The notes beneath the pieces were generated by a model, which was not told the origin of the DNA, did no database searches, and saw nothing but the letters and a program-made list of their open reading frames with translations. The position numbers and the translations under genes are program-made. From DATBSK01 sp964501785 (GTDB lineage: Bacteria; Actinomycetota; Acidimicrobiia; IMCC26256; PALSA-555): a stretch of DNA of 64,000 nt. The stretch spans positions 39,806-103,805 of the forward strand of contig CAZCUD010000015.1 of NCBI GenBank assembly GCA_964501785.1, written 5' to 3'. Shown piece by piece: positions 51,366 to 60,424 of this stretch; position 1 is the first letter of the stretch; each line of letters opens with the position of its first letter.

Positions 51366-51371
51366 CAGGCT
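51366..51371 (+). promoter_or_regulatory. -10-like CAGGCT before the GT-C-like gene
   Basis: CAGGCT is followed by GTCGGG (6 nt) and ATG 51378; weaker than the TANNNT boxes. Confidence 0.3.
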
Positions 51372-51377
51372 GTCGGG

Positions 51378-53951
51378 ATGAGCGTCGTCACCGAGTCGCC
51401 ACGCGCGCCCTGGGCCGGGCCCGCCGCGCCCGCCGTCGACGCTCCCGCCCGGACGCGCTGGTGGGTCGCCGAGCTCGAGCGCGCCGACCGGTGGGTCGGG
51501 CTGTTCGTGCTCGCGGCGTGCGTCGCGTTCGTGTTCGTCCAGCTCGAGCCGACGCTGCTGTTCCGTGACACGACGGCGTCGGGCGGTGACACGGCCGCCC
51601 ACGTCTGGTGGCCGGCGTACCTGCGCGACCACCTGCTCCCGTGGCGGCTCTCGGGATGGTCGCCCGACTTCTACGGCGGCTTCCCTGCCGGGCAGTTCTA
51701 CTTCCCGATCCCGGCGCTGCTGATCGTCGCGCTCGACGTCGTCCTGCCGTACAACGTCGCGTTCAAGCTCGGCACGGCCGCCGGCCCCTTGCTGCTGCCG
51801 GTCGGCGCCTACGTGTTCGCGCGTGGCATCAGGGCTCCGAGCCCGACACCCGCGTTCTTCGCGCTCGGCGCGACGGCCTTCCTGTTCTTCACCGGTGATC
51901 CCGGCACGGGTGCCGCCGCGGAGAACATCGCGTTCAACCAGCACATCGCCGGAGGCAGCCTCGCGAGCAACCTCGCGGGCGAGTACTCGTACACGCTCGC
52001 GCTCGCGTTCGCGTTGGCCTCGCTCGGCACGCTCGCCTTCGCGCTCCGGGAGGGGCGCCGGATGTGGCTCCCCGCGCTGCTGATCGCCGCGACGGTGATG
52101 AGCCACCTGGTCGTCGGCATCTTCGTCGTGTTGGGCGCGATCGTCGTGTGGCTCGCGTCGCGCCCGCTGAAGTCGTTCCTGCGCGCGGCCGGCATCGGTC
52201 TCACCGGGGCGCTCCTCACCGCGGTGTGGACGATCCCGCTGCTGGCGACGCTCGCCTACACGACCGACATGCGGTACACGCCGATCACCGAGTACACCGA
52301 CTACCTCTTCCCCTCCTACATCTTCGGCTTCGAGTCGCTGTGGCCGTGGGAGTGGGGTGCGACCGTGCTGATCGGCGCGGCGCTCATCGGTGGCCTGCTC
52401 GGCAAGCGCGTCTCGACGTTCGTGGTCGTCGGCATCACGGTGCTGTCCGCGCTGCTCTTCGTGCTCTGGGAAGACCTCCAGACGACGAGCGCCTGGAACC
52501 TCCGCTTCCTGCCCTTCTGGTACCTCGGCGTGTTCCTCCTGATGGGGCTCGGCGGTGCCGAGCTCGTGCGAGGTGCGGGGTGGGCGACGCGCTGGTGGCT
52601 CGCACGCGAGCCGCGCGGCCACGATCCGGTCGCGGTCGACCCGGTCGCGGTCGAAGCGGCGGCGGTCGAGCCGCCGCCACCCGACCCGCCCGGCTCGGGC
52701 TTCGCGACAGCGACGCGCGCCCGGCCGCGCCTCACGGTCGCGGTCGTCACCGCAACCCTCACCGCGCTGCTCGCGGTCGGCACCCTCGTCTCGATCGACG
52801 AGGGCAAGGACTTCCTCCCGTACTGGACCCGCTGGAACTACCGCGGCTACGAGGACACCGAGGGCACCGGCTCGACGCCGGCGAAGCAGTGGGACGAGTA
52901 CTCCACGCTGGTCTCCGCGTTCGACGACCTCCCGGCCGGCCGAGCGCTGTGGGAGGGCAACTCGCAGCTCAACGTCTACGGCTCGCCGCTCGCGCTGATG
53001 CTCCTCCCGTACTGGACCGACGGCAAGATCGCGTCCAACGAGGGCGTCTACTACGAGGCGTCGGCATCGACGCCGTACCACTTCATGGCGTCGGCGGCGC
53101 TCGACGCGCCGGGCAACGCCTCCGGCGCGGTGCGGGGGATCAGGTACCGCACGCAGACCGACTTCGACCTCGGCGTGCGCTGGCTCCAGGTGCTCGGCGT
53201 CCGCTACCTCGCGGTGCACTCCGAGGAGTCCAAGCGCCTCGCCGAGGAGGACTCACGGCTGAGCCTGGTCGCCACGTCCGACGACTTCGACGGCGCCGCA
53301 CCTCTCGGCTGGTCGATCTACGAGGTGCGCGACACCCGGCTCGTGGAGCCGCTGCGGTACCGGCCGGTCGTCGTCGACGGCTTCGACGCCGCCGATCAGG
53401 AGGCGTGTCGCGAGCGACTCGTCGAGACCGGGCTCGACGCGAAGAGCCTCCACCTGCACGAGTGGCAGGACTGCATCGGTGTGCCGTGGTTCGACGATCC
53501 GACGGCCCTCGATCGGCCGCTGGTCGCCGAGGGCCCGGCGTCGTGGCAGCGCGCCGGCACCGCGGACGCCCGTGACCTCCCGAAGGAGCGTCTCCCCGAG
53601 GTCGAGGTGAGCGATGTCCGCTCGGGCGACGACTCGGTCTCGTTCCGGGTCTCGCGCACCGGCGTGCCCGTCCTCGTGAAGACGTCGTGGTACCCGAACT
53701 GGCGCGTCGAAGGGGCCGAGGGGCCCTACCGGGCGACGCCCAACCACATGGTCGTGGTGCCCACCTCGAAGGAGGTCACGCTCACGTTCGGCTCCACCGG
53801 CGCCGAGTGGGTCGGGCGCGCGCTCACGCTGGCCGGGATCGTCGGGGTCGGGCTGCTCGCCTGGTGGCCGGTCCACCAGCGGAGGCGTCGCCGCGCGGCC
53901 GCAGGTGCGACGATTGACGGGACGCCATCGGTGGAAGAACCGGAGCAGTGA
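51378..53951 (+). CDS. Large polytopic membrane protein, GT-C glycosyltransferase-like
   Basis: 857 residues. After a cytoplasmic start and first helix (about 45-60) comes an extracytoplasmic loop with FRDTTASGGDTAAHVWWP; the acidic residue in such a first loop is typical of GT-C enzymes using lipid-phosphate sugars. About ten more helices run to residue 480. A large exported region of some 330 residues follows, then one last helix near 810 and a basic tail. It may transfer a polyprenyl-phosphate sugar to an envelope glycan. The stop overlaps the phosphomannomutase start (TGATG), consistent with a mannose pathway. Confidence 0.75.
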   Translation: MSVVTESPRAPWAGPAAPAVDAPARTRWWVAELERADRWVGLFVLAACVAFVFVQLEPTLLFRDTTASGGDTAAHVWWPAYLRDHLLPWRLSGWSPDFYGGFPAGQFYFPIPALLIVALDVVLPYNVAFKLGTAAGPLLLPVGAYVFARGIRAPSPTPAFFALGATAFLFFTGDPGTGAAAENIAFNQHIAGGSLASNLAGEYSYTLALAFALASLGTLAFALREGRRMWLPALLIAATVMSHLVVGIFVVLGAIVVWLASRPLKSFLRAAGIGLTGALLTAVWTIPLLATLAYTTDMRYTPITEYTDYLFPSYIFGFESLWPWEWGATVLIGAALIGGLLGKRVSTFVVVGITVLSALLFVLWEDLQTTSAWNLRFLPFWYLGVFLLMGLGGAELVRGAGWATRWWLAREPRGHDPVAVDPVAVEAAAVEPPPPDPPGSGFATATRARPRLTVAVVTATLTALLAVGTLVSIDEGKDFLPYWTRWNYRGYEDTEGTGSTPAKQWDEYSTLVSAFDDLPAGRALWEGNSQLNVYGSPLALMLLPYWTDGKIASNEGVYYEASASTPYHFMASAALDAPGNASGAVRGIRYRTQTDFDLGVRWLQVLGVRYLAVHSEESKRLAEEDSRLSLVATSDDFDGAAPLGWSIYEVRDTRLVEPLRYRPVVVDGFDAADQEACRERLVETGLDAKSLHLHEWQDCIGVPWFDDPTALDRPLVAEGPASWQRAGTADARDLPKERLPEVEVSDVRSGDDSVSFRVSRTGVPVLVKTSWYPNWRVEGAEGPYRATPNHMVVVPTSKEVTLTFGSTGAEWVGRALTLAGIVGVGLLAWWPVHQRRRRRAAAGATIDGTPSVEEPEQ

Positions 53952-55354
53952 TGACCTCGTCCGCGAGCGTCGACCCGTCGACGCTCGACAGCATCTTCAA
54001 GGCCTACGACGTCCGTGGCATCTATCCCGACCAGATCGACGAGTCGGTCGCGCGCGGCGTCGGCAACGCGTTCGTGGCGCACACCGGCGCGTCGCGCGTC
54101 ATCGTGGGTCGCGACGTCCGTCCGTCGGGTGAGTCGCTCGTCGCGGCGTTCGTGGAGGGCGCCACCGCGGCGGGTGCCGACGTGCTCGACGTCGGGCTCG
54201 CGTCCACCGACCTCGTCTACTTCGCGGCCGGGCACCTCGACGCGCCCGCCGCGGTGTTCACGGCGAGCCACAACCCGGCGCAGTACAACGGGATCAAGCT
54301 GTGTGGTGCGGGTGCGACGCCGATCGGCGAGCAGACCGGGCTGCTCGACCTGAAGGCGGCGGTCGCGGCGGGACGCTACGACGTCGCCGGCTCGCCCGGC
54401 TCGGTCGAGGCTCGCGACCTCCTTCCCGAGTACGTCGCCCACGTCCGCTCGTTCGTCGACGTCGACGCGCTGGCACCGCTGCGGATCGTCGCCGACACGG
54501 CCAACGGGATCGGCGGGCTCGTGGCGCCGCCCGTGTTCGACGGGCTCCCGGTGACGTTGTCGCTGCTCTTCGCCGAGCTCGACGGCACCTTCCCCAACCA
54601 CCCGGCCGACCCGATCGACCCGGCCAACCTCGTCGACCTGCAGCGGGCGGTCACCGCCGAGCAGGCCGACGTCGGCCTCGCCTTCGACGGCGACGCGGAT
54701 CGCGTGTTCCTCGTGGACGATCGCGCGGCGCCGCTCAGCGGCTCGCTCACGACCGCGATCGTCGCCCGGTCGATCCTCGAGCGGGTTGCGCCCGACGCGC
54801 CGGAGGCCGACCGGACGATCGTGCACAACCTCATCTGCTCGAAGGTGGTGCCCGAGATCGTGCGCGAGCTCGGTGGCACCCCGGTGCGCACCCGCGTCGG
54901 GCACTCGTTCATCAAGCAGGTGATGGCCGCGACCGGGGCGATCTTCGGCGGGGAGCACTCCGGTCACTACTACTTCCGTGCCAACTACCGCGCCGACTCG
55001 GGCCTCATCGCCGCGCTGGTCGTCCTCGAGGCGCTCTCGCGCGCGGGCATGCCGCTCTCGGAGCTGCGCACGCCGTTCGAGCGCTACGCCGCGTCCGGTG
55101 AGATCAACACGCGGGTCGACGATCCCGCGGCGGTGATCGACGCGGTCGCGGAGAGGTACTCGGGCGACGCACAGGACCGGCTCGACGGTCTGACGGTCGA
55201 CCTGGGCGACTGGTGGTTCAACCTCCGGGCGAGCAACACCGAACCGCTCCTGCGCCTCAACCTCGAGGCCGCCGACCCCGCCGCGTGCGAGCAGCACACC
55301 GCCGAGGTGCTCGCGCTCATCACCGACGGGCAGGTGGGCGGCCGGGACGCCTGA
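53951..55354 (+). CDS. manB: Phosphomannomutase / phosphoglucomutase
   Basis: 467 residues. The four-domain mutase signature is complete: phosphoserine loop TASHNPAQYNGIK, metal loop FDGDADR, sugar-binding GEHSGHYYF, and phosphate-binding RASNTEPLLR. It interconverts mannose 6-phosphate and 1-phosphate (possibly the glucose pair too), feeding the ManC-like enzyme encoded at 37970. ATG 53951 overlaps the preceding stop; a GTG one codon earlier is the alternative. Followed by the Trm112-like and isomerase genes in the order seen in mycobacteria. Confidence 0.94.
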   Translation: MTSSASVDPSTLDSIFKAYDVRGIYPDQIDESVARGVGNAFVAHTGASRVIVGRDVRPSGESLVAAFVEGATAAGADVLDVGLASTDLVYFAAGHLDAPAAVFTASHNPAQYNGIKLCGAGATPIGEQTGLLDLKAAVAAGRYDVAGSPGSVEARDLLPEYVAHVRSFVDVDALAPLRIVADTANGIGGLVAPPVFDGLPVTLSLLFAELDGTFPNHPADPIDPANLVDLQRAVTAEQADVGLAFDGDADRVFLVDDRAAPLSGSLTTAIVARSILERVAPDAPEADRTIVHNLICSKVVPEIVRELGGTPVRTRVGHSFIKQVMAATGAIFGGEHSGHYYFRANYRADSGLIAALVVLEALSRAGMPLSELRTPFERYAASGEINTRVDDPAAVIDAVAERYSGDAQDRLDGLTVDLGDWWFNLRASNTEPLLRLNLEAADPAACEQHTAEVLALITDGQVGGRDA

Positions 55355-55359
55355 CGAGG

Positions 55360-55365
55360 CAGACT
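55360..55365 (+). promoter_or_regulatory. -10-like CAGACT before the Trm112-like gene
   Basis: CAGACT is followed by GCAGCC (6 nt) and ATG 55372. It may give an internal transcript besides read-through from manB. Confidence 0.35.
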
Positions 55366-55371
55366 GCAGCC

Positions 55372-55608
55372 ATGGCACTCGACCCCCAGCTGCTCGAGAT
55401 CCTCGCCTGCCCCGAGGACAAGGGACCGCTCCTCTACTTCGAGGACGAGTCGTCCCTCTACAACCCGCGCCTGAAGCGGCGCTACGCCGTCCGCGACGAC
55501 ATCCCGATCATGCTCCTCGACGAGGCCGAGACGGTCGACGACGCCGAGCACGATCGACTCGTCGCCAAGGCCGAGACCGAGGGCATCCGGCCGACCTTCG
55601 AGGCGTAA
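55372..55608 (+). CDS. Trm112-like / UPF0434 small protein with reduced Cys set
   Basis: 78 residues. LLEILACPEDKGPLLYF and RRYAVRDDIPIMLLDEAE match the Trm112/UPF0434 fold. The usual CPxCK knuckle is CPEDK, so only one cysteine remains and a zinc site is unlikely. Trm112 proteins activate methyltransferases; the bacterial versions are poorly understood. In M. tuberculosis a similar small gene sits at the same place beside manB (from memory Rv3258c). It lies 8 nt before the isomerase start. Confidence 0.82.
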   Translation: MALDPQLLEILACPEDKGPLLYFEDESSLYNPRLKRRYAVRDDIPIMLLDEAETVDDAEHDRLVAKAETEGIRPTFEA

Positions 55609-55616
55609 GTCACGGC

Positions 55617-56660
55617 ATGCCCGACACGCTGGGCTTCCTCGACGCGGTGGCGGGGCTGCCCGAGCAGCTCGTCGCGGCCCACGAGCAGGCCGCGGCGGCA
55701 GACCTCGACCGGCTCCCGGGCGCCGACGCGATCGACGCGGTCGCCGTGCTGGGGATGGGAGGCTCGGGGATCGCCGGCGACGTGCTCGCCGCGGTCGCCA
55801 CGTCCCTCCCCGTGCCGGTCGTCGTCCTCAAGCAGTACCGCACGCCGGCGTTCGTCGGGCCGCGCACCCTCACGTTCGCGCTCTCGTACTCGGGCAACAC
55901 CGAGGAGACGGTCGCGATGACCCAGTGCGCGCTCGAGGCCGGGGCACCGGTGGTGACGGTGTCGTGCGGCGGTGCGCTCGACGACCTCGCTCGCGCCCAT
56001 CGAGCGACGACGCTCTCGTGCCCGAGCGGGCTGATGCCCCGGGCCGCGCTCGGTGCGCTCGTCGCACCGCTGTTCGTGACGCTCTTCCGACTCGAGATGC
56101 TCCCCGAGGCGCACGCGCTGCTCGTCAACGCCCAGGAGCAGCTCGCGCGTCGACGCGACCAGTGCGTCCCGGCGGTCGAGGGTGTCAAGAACCCCGCGCG
56201 CGAGCTCGCTCGCCGGATCGGACGCACGATCCCCCTCGTGCACGGTGGCGGAGCGATCGGACGCGTCGCCGCGCAGCGGTTCAAGAACGACGTCAACGAG
56301 AACGCCAAGGCGCCCGCGTTCTGGGGTGCCGCTCCGGAGGTCAACCACAACGAGATCTGCGGCTGGGGGCAGCACGGTGACGTCACCCGTCAGGTGCTGA
56401 CGCTCGTGGAGCTGCACCACGGGTTCGAGCACGATCGGCTGACGCGCCAGATGCAGCTCGCCCGCGAGCAGCTCGAAGAGGTGTTCGTGCAGGTGCTCGA
56501 CGTGGAGGCCGAGGGGGACGGGCGGCTCGCGCAGCTCCTCGACCTGATGTACCTGGCCACGTGGACGAGCTGCTACCTCGCGCTCGACAACGACGTCGAT
56601 CCCGGGCCGATCGACGCGATCGCGCAGCTCAAGGCGGCGCTCGGACCCCACGAGCGGTAG
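55617..56660 (+). CDS. SIS-domain bifunctional phosphoglucose/phosphomannose isomerase-like protein
   Basis: 347 residues. Two SIS domains: the first has AVLGMGGSGIAGDVLAA and FALSYSGNTEETVAM, the second VPLVHGGG-type (IPLVHGGGAIGRVAAQRFKNDVNENAKAPAFW) with Glu/His in PEVNHNEICGW as likely catalytic residues. Archaeal PGI/PMI enzymes have this architecture and interconvert fructose 6-phosphate with glucose or mannose 6-phosphate. Beside manB it would complete mannose 1-phosphate supply. Its stop TAG lies inside the -10 box of ahcY. Confidence 0.85.
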   Translation: MPDTLGFLDAVAGLPEQLVAAHEQAAAADLDRLPGADAIDAVAVLGMGGSGIAGDVLAAVATSLPVPVVVLKQYRTPAFVGPRTLTFALSYSGNTEETVAMTQCALEAGAPVVTVSCGGALDDLARAHRATTLSCPSGLMPRAALGALVAPLFVTLFRLEMLPEAHALLVNAQEQLARRRDQCVPAVEGVKNPARELARRIGRTIPLVHGGGAIGRVAAQRFKNDVNENAKAPAFWGAAPEVNHNEICGWGQHGDVTRQVLTLVELHHGFEHDRLTRQMQLAREQLEEVFVQVLDVEAEGDGRLAQLLDLMYLATWTSCYLALDNDVDPGPIDAIAQLKAALGPHER

Positions 56661-56663
56661 CCT
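56658..56663 (+). promoter_or_regulatory. -10 hexamer TAGCCT for ahcY, overlapping the upstream stop
   Basis: TAGCCT begins with the isomerase stop codon. Expected transcription start is near 56670, about 100 nt before the ahcY ATG, which makes this one of the few long leaders in the window. Confidence 0.5.
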
Positions 56664-56669
56664 GGGCCC

Positions 56670-56771
56670 AGGTCGGGCCGTTGGCTGTCACCCGGTGATC
56701 CGGGCCGACTCCTGTCGAGAGCACGGGCGCGAGACGACACGCCGCGCGCCCGCCGAGTCCAGGAGTCCCCC
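56670..56771 (+). promoter_or_regulatory. Structured 5' leader of ahcY, candidate RNA regulator
   Basis: Two helices are predicted by eye. In the first, GTCGG (56672-56676) pairs with CCGAC (56705-56709), enclosing a 14-nt one-sided bulge and a perfect CCCGG-TGAT-CCGGG hairpin (56691-56704). In the second, CGGGCGCG (56724-56731) pairs with CGCGCCCG (56745-56752). The ribosome site AGGAG (56761-56765) follows. I could not match it to the SAH or SAM riboswitch consensus sequences I remember. Confidence 0.45.
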
Positions 56772-58241
<1,470 letters not shown>

Positions 58242-58244
58242 TCG

Positions 58245-58270
58245 GACGGGGGAGGCAGGCCTCCCCCGTC
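58245..58270 (+). terminator. Hairpin terminator after ahcY
   Basis: GACGGGGGAGG (58245-58255), loop CAGG, CCTCCCCCGTC (58260-58270): a perfect 11-bp GC-rich stem starting 3 nt after the ahcY stop, without a T-tract. Confidence 0.75.
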
Positions 58271-58309
58271 GGCCCCCTCCGGCGCAGCTCGGTGCCTCGC
58301 GCGGCTGTT

Positions 58310-58332
58310 GAAGGCCGGCGGAGCCGGCCTTC
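58310..58332 (+). terminator. Second hairpin between ahcY and mtnA
   Basis: GAAGGCCGGC (58310-58319), loop GGA, GCCGGCCTTC (58323-58332): a perfect 10-bp stem, 40 nt past the first terminator. It may be a back-up terminator or a small palindromic repeat. Confidence 0.55.
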
Positions 58333-58368
58333 GGCGAACCGGCCGAGTGCTGTGACAGCGTTGCGGGG

Positions 58369-59400
58369 ATGACGTCGGATCCGATCCCTCCGACGGTTGC
58401 GTGGCGGGGTGGGCGGGTGCGGTTGATCGATCAGCGCGCGCTGCCTGGGCGGCTCACGTACGTGGAGTGCTCGACGGTCGGTGAGGTGGTGCGGGCGATC
58501 CGTGACCTGGTGGTGCGGGGAGCGCCGGCGATCGGGGCGACGGGCGGCTACGGGGTCGCGCTGGCTGCGGCGACCGTGCGATCACCTGCTGCGATCCACC
58601 GCGCGGCGGCGAGGTTGCGGGACGCACGTCCGACCGCGGCGAACCTCGCGTGGGGAGTCGACCGCGTCCTGGCCGCATACGACGCGGCTCCGTCGGGCGA
58701 GGGGCCGACCGCCGCGCTCGCCGAGGCGCACGCCATCGCCGAGGAGGACGTCGCCGCCAACCGGTCGCTCGGCGCGCACGGCGCGACCCTGCTCGGGCCG
58801 GGCGCACGCGTCCTCACCCACTGCAACGCGGGCGCGCTGGCCTGCGTCGGCTACGGAACCGCGCTGGGGGTCGTGCGGGCGGCGGCGGAGGCAGGCAAGG
58901 CGCCCACGGTCTGGGTCGACGAGACGAGGCCCGTCCTCCAGGGCGCGCGGCTCACCGCCTGGGAGCTCGACCGCCTGGGCATCGAGCACACCCTGCTCGC
59001 AGACGTCGCCGCGGCGTCGGTGATGGCCGCCGGCGAGGTCGACGTCGTGGTCGTCGGTGCCGATCGGGTGGCGGCCAACGGTGACGTCGCCAACAAGGTC
59101 GGCACGTACGGGCTCGCCGTGCTCGCCCGCCATCACGAGGTGCCGTTCGTGGTCGCGGCGCCGAGTGCGACGGTCGATCTCGCGACGCCCGACGGTGCCG
59201 CGATCGAGATCGAGGAGCGCGACGAGCGCGAGGTGACGCACGCCGCCGGCACCCGCACCGCACCGCGAGGGACGCACGCACGCAACCCTGCCTTCGACGT
59301 GACGCCCGCCGAGCTCGTGACCGCCATCGTCACCGAGCACGGCATCGCCCGCCCTCCGTACGAGACGACCCTCCGCGCCCTCGCCCGCTCCACCACCTGA
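58369..59400 (+). CDS. mtnA: S-methyl-5-thioribose-1-phosphate isomerase
   Basis: 343 residues. Motifs of the eIF2B-related isomerase: RGAPAIGATGGYGVALA, THCNAGALACVGYGTALG (catalytic Cys), WVDETRPVLQGARLTAWEL, GADRVAANGDVANKVGTY (catalytic Asp) and NPAFDVTPAELVTAI. It converts methylthioribose 1-phosphate to methylthioribulose 1-phosphate in methionine salvage. No other mtn gene follows. Beside ahcY it places two SAM-by-product routes together, but terminators separate the transcripts. Confidence 0.94.
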   Translation: MTSDPIPPTVAWRGGRVRLIDQRALPGRLTYVECSTVGEVVRAIRDLVVRGAPAIGATGGYGVALAAATVRSPAAIHRAAARLRDARPTAANLAWGVDRVLAAYDAAPSGEGPTAALAEAHAIAEEDVAANRSLGAHGATLLGPGARVLTHCNAGALACVGYGTALGVVRAAAEAGKAPTVWVDETRPVLQGARLTAWELDRLGIEHTLLADVAAASVMAAGEVDVVVVGADRVAANGDVANKVGTYGLAVLARHHEVPFVVAAPSATVDLATPDGAAIEIEERDEREVTHAAGTRTAPRGTHARNPAFDVTPAELVTAIVTEHGIARPPYETTLRALARSTT

Positions 59401-59457
59401 GCCACCCCCGGAGCGGCACGGCACGGCGGGGGAGGGGAGCGCGTCACAGGGGGTGCG

Positions 59458-59463
59458 TACCGT
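59458..59463 (+). promoter_or_regulatory. -10 hexamer TACCGT, fixes the comF-like start
   Basis: TACCGT is followed by 7 nt and GTG 59471. It argues against the in-frame GTG at 59453, which would lie upstream of the transcript start. Confidence 0.5.
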
Positions 59464-59470
59464 CGGGCAC

Positions 59471-60067
59471 GTGCTCGCCTCGTTGCTGCCGCTGCGGTGC
59501 CCGGGCTGTGGGCGCGCCGGCGATCCGGTGTGTGCCGACTGCCGTCGCCGGATCCCGCCCGCGCCCCGCGTGGCGCCACCGTCGGGGATCGACCGCCTCG
59601 GGGTGGCGTTCGCCTACGAAGGCGTCGCTCGCGAGCTCGTCGCCCGGGTGAAGTACCGCCGCCTCCACGCCGCGGTCGGATGGATGGCCGACGCGATGGT
59701 CCCGCTCGCCGCGCCACCGTTGCCGGAGGTCGTCACCTGGATCCCCACCACGCCCGCCCGCCGCCGGGAGCGGGGCTTCGACCACGCCGAGCTGCTCGCC
59801 CGGGCGGTCGCCGTCCGCCTCCACCGTCCCGTCCGCCGGCTCCTCCGGCGCGGTGCCGGGCCACCGCAGACCGGGCTCGGCGTCGCCGACCGCCGACTCG
59901 GCCCCACGTTGGTGGCCCGTCCGTGCGGGTCGGAGTCGGTGCTGGTCGTCGACGACGTGGTGACCACGGGCGCCACCATCGCGGCGGCCGCGCGCGCGCT
60001 GCGCCTCGCCGGCGTGGGACACGTCGACGCGCTGGTGGCGGCGCGCACGCCCCGGCGCCACGGGTGA
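59471..60067 (+). CDS. comF: ComF-family phosphoribosyltransferase-like protein
   Basis: 198 residues from GTG 59471. An N-terminal zinc finger (LRCPGCGRAGDPVCADCRRR) precedes a phosphoribosyltransferase fold with WIPTTPARRRERGFDHAELLA and the PRPP loop VLVVDDVVTTGATI. ComF helps import single-stranded DNA during transformation in some bacteria; in actinobacteria its role is unproven and no other competence gene is here. The neighbouring hpf and secA genes give the same order as in mycobacteria (Rv3242c-Rv3241c-secA1, from memory). Confidence 0.88.
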   Translation: MLASLLPLRCPGCGRAGDPVCADCRRRIPPAPRVAPPSGIDRLGVAFAYEGVARELVARVKYRRLHAAVGWMADAMVPLAAPPLPEVVTWIPTTPARRRERGFDHAELLARAVAVRLHRPVRRLLRRGAGPPQTGLGVADRRLGPTLVARPCGSESVLVVDDVVTTGATIAAAARALRLAGVGHVDALVAARTPRRHG

Positions 60068-60086
60068 CGCGCGGCCTCGCCGGTCC

Positions 60087-60092
60087 TACACT
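60087..60092 (+). promoter_or_regulatory. -10 hexamer TACACT for hpf
   Basis: TACACT precedes a leader of about 28 nt that ends in GAGGAGG (60112-60118), 8 nt before GTG 60127. Confidence 0.5.
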
Positions 60093-60126
60093 CCGCGTGT
60101 CCAGGCGCACCGAGGAGGTGCCGGCA

Positions 60127-60417
60127 GTGCAGGTGATCGTCCGGTTCCACGACCTCGACATCGACGACCGTCTGCGAGCGGTCGCCCAGCGCAAGGGCGA
60201 CGTGCTCGGGCGGATGGCGCACGACGCGGAGCGCATGGAGGTCGACTTCGCGGGCGCGCGCAATCCGCGCATCAGCGCTCACGCGCGCTGCTCCGCCCGA
60301 CTCGACCTCCGACGCGCCACGTTGCGCGCCCACGCCGAGGCTGCGGAGCCCGCTGCCGCGCTCGAGCGCGTCACCTCGAAGCTGCGCCACCAGCTCGATC
60401 GGCTCCGCGCGCTCTGA
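60127..60417 (+). CDS. hpf: Ribosome hibernation promoting factor, short form
   Basis: 96 residues from GTG 60127, with an excellent ribosome site. The S30AE fold is recognisable: VQVIVRFHDLDIDDRLRAVAQRKGDVLGRM followed by an ARNPRISAHARCSARLDL strand pair and a final helix (LERVTSKLRHQLDRLRAL). It binds the 30S decoding centre and silences ribosomes under stress. Mycobacterial and most actinobacterial homologues are long forms (over 200 residues) with a C-terminal dimerisation domain that makes 100S ribosomes; that domain is absent here. Position before secA is conserved. Confidence 0.85.
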   Translation: MQVIVRFHDLDIDDRLRAVAQRKGDVLGRMAHDAERMEVDFAGARNPRISAHARCSARLDLRRATLRAHAEAAEPAAALERVTSKLRHQLDRLRAL

Positions 60418-60424
60418 CGGCGCG

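Noticed and set aside
56670..56771. Known SAH or SAM-IV riboswitch upstream of ahcY
   Set aside because: Conserved core sequences that I remember for these classes are not present; kept only as an unassigned structured leader.
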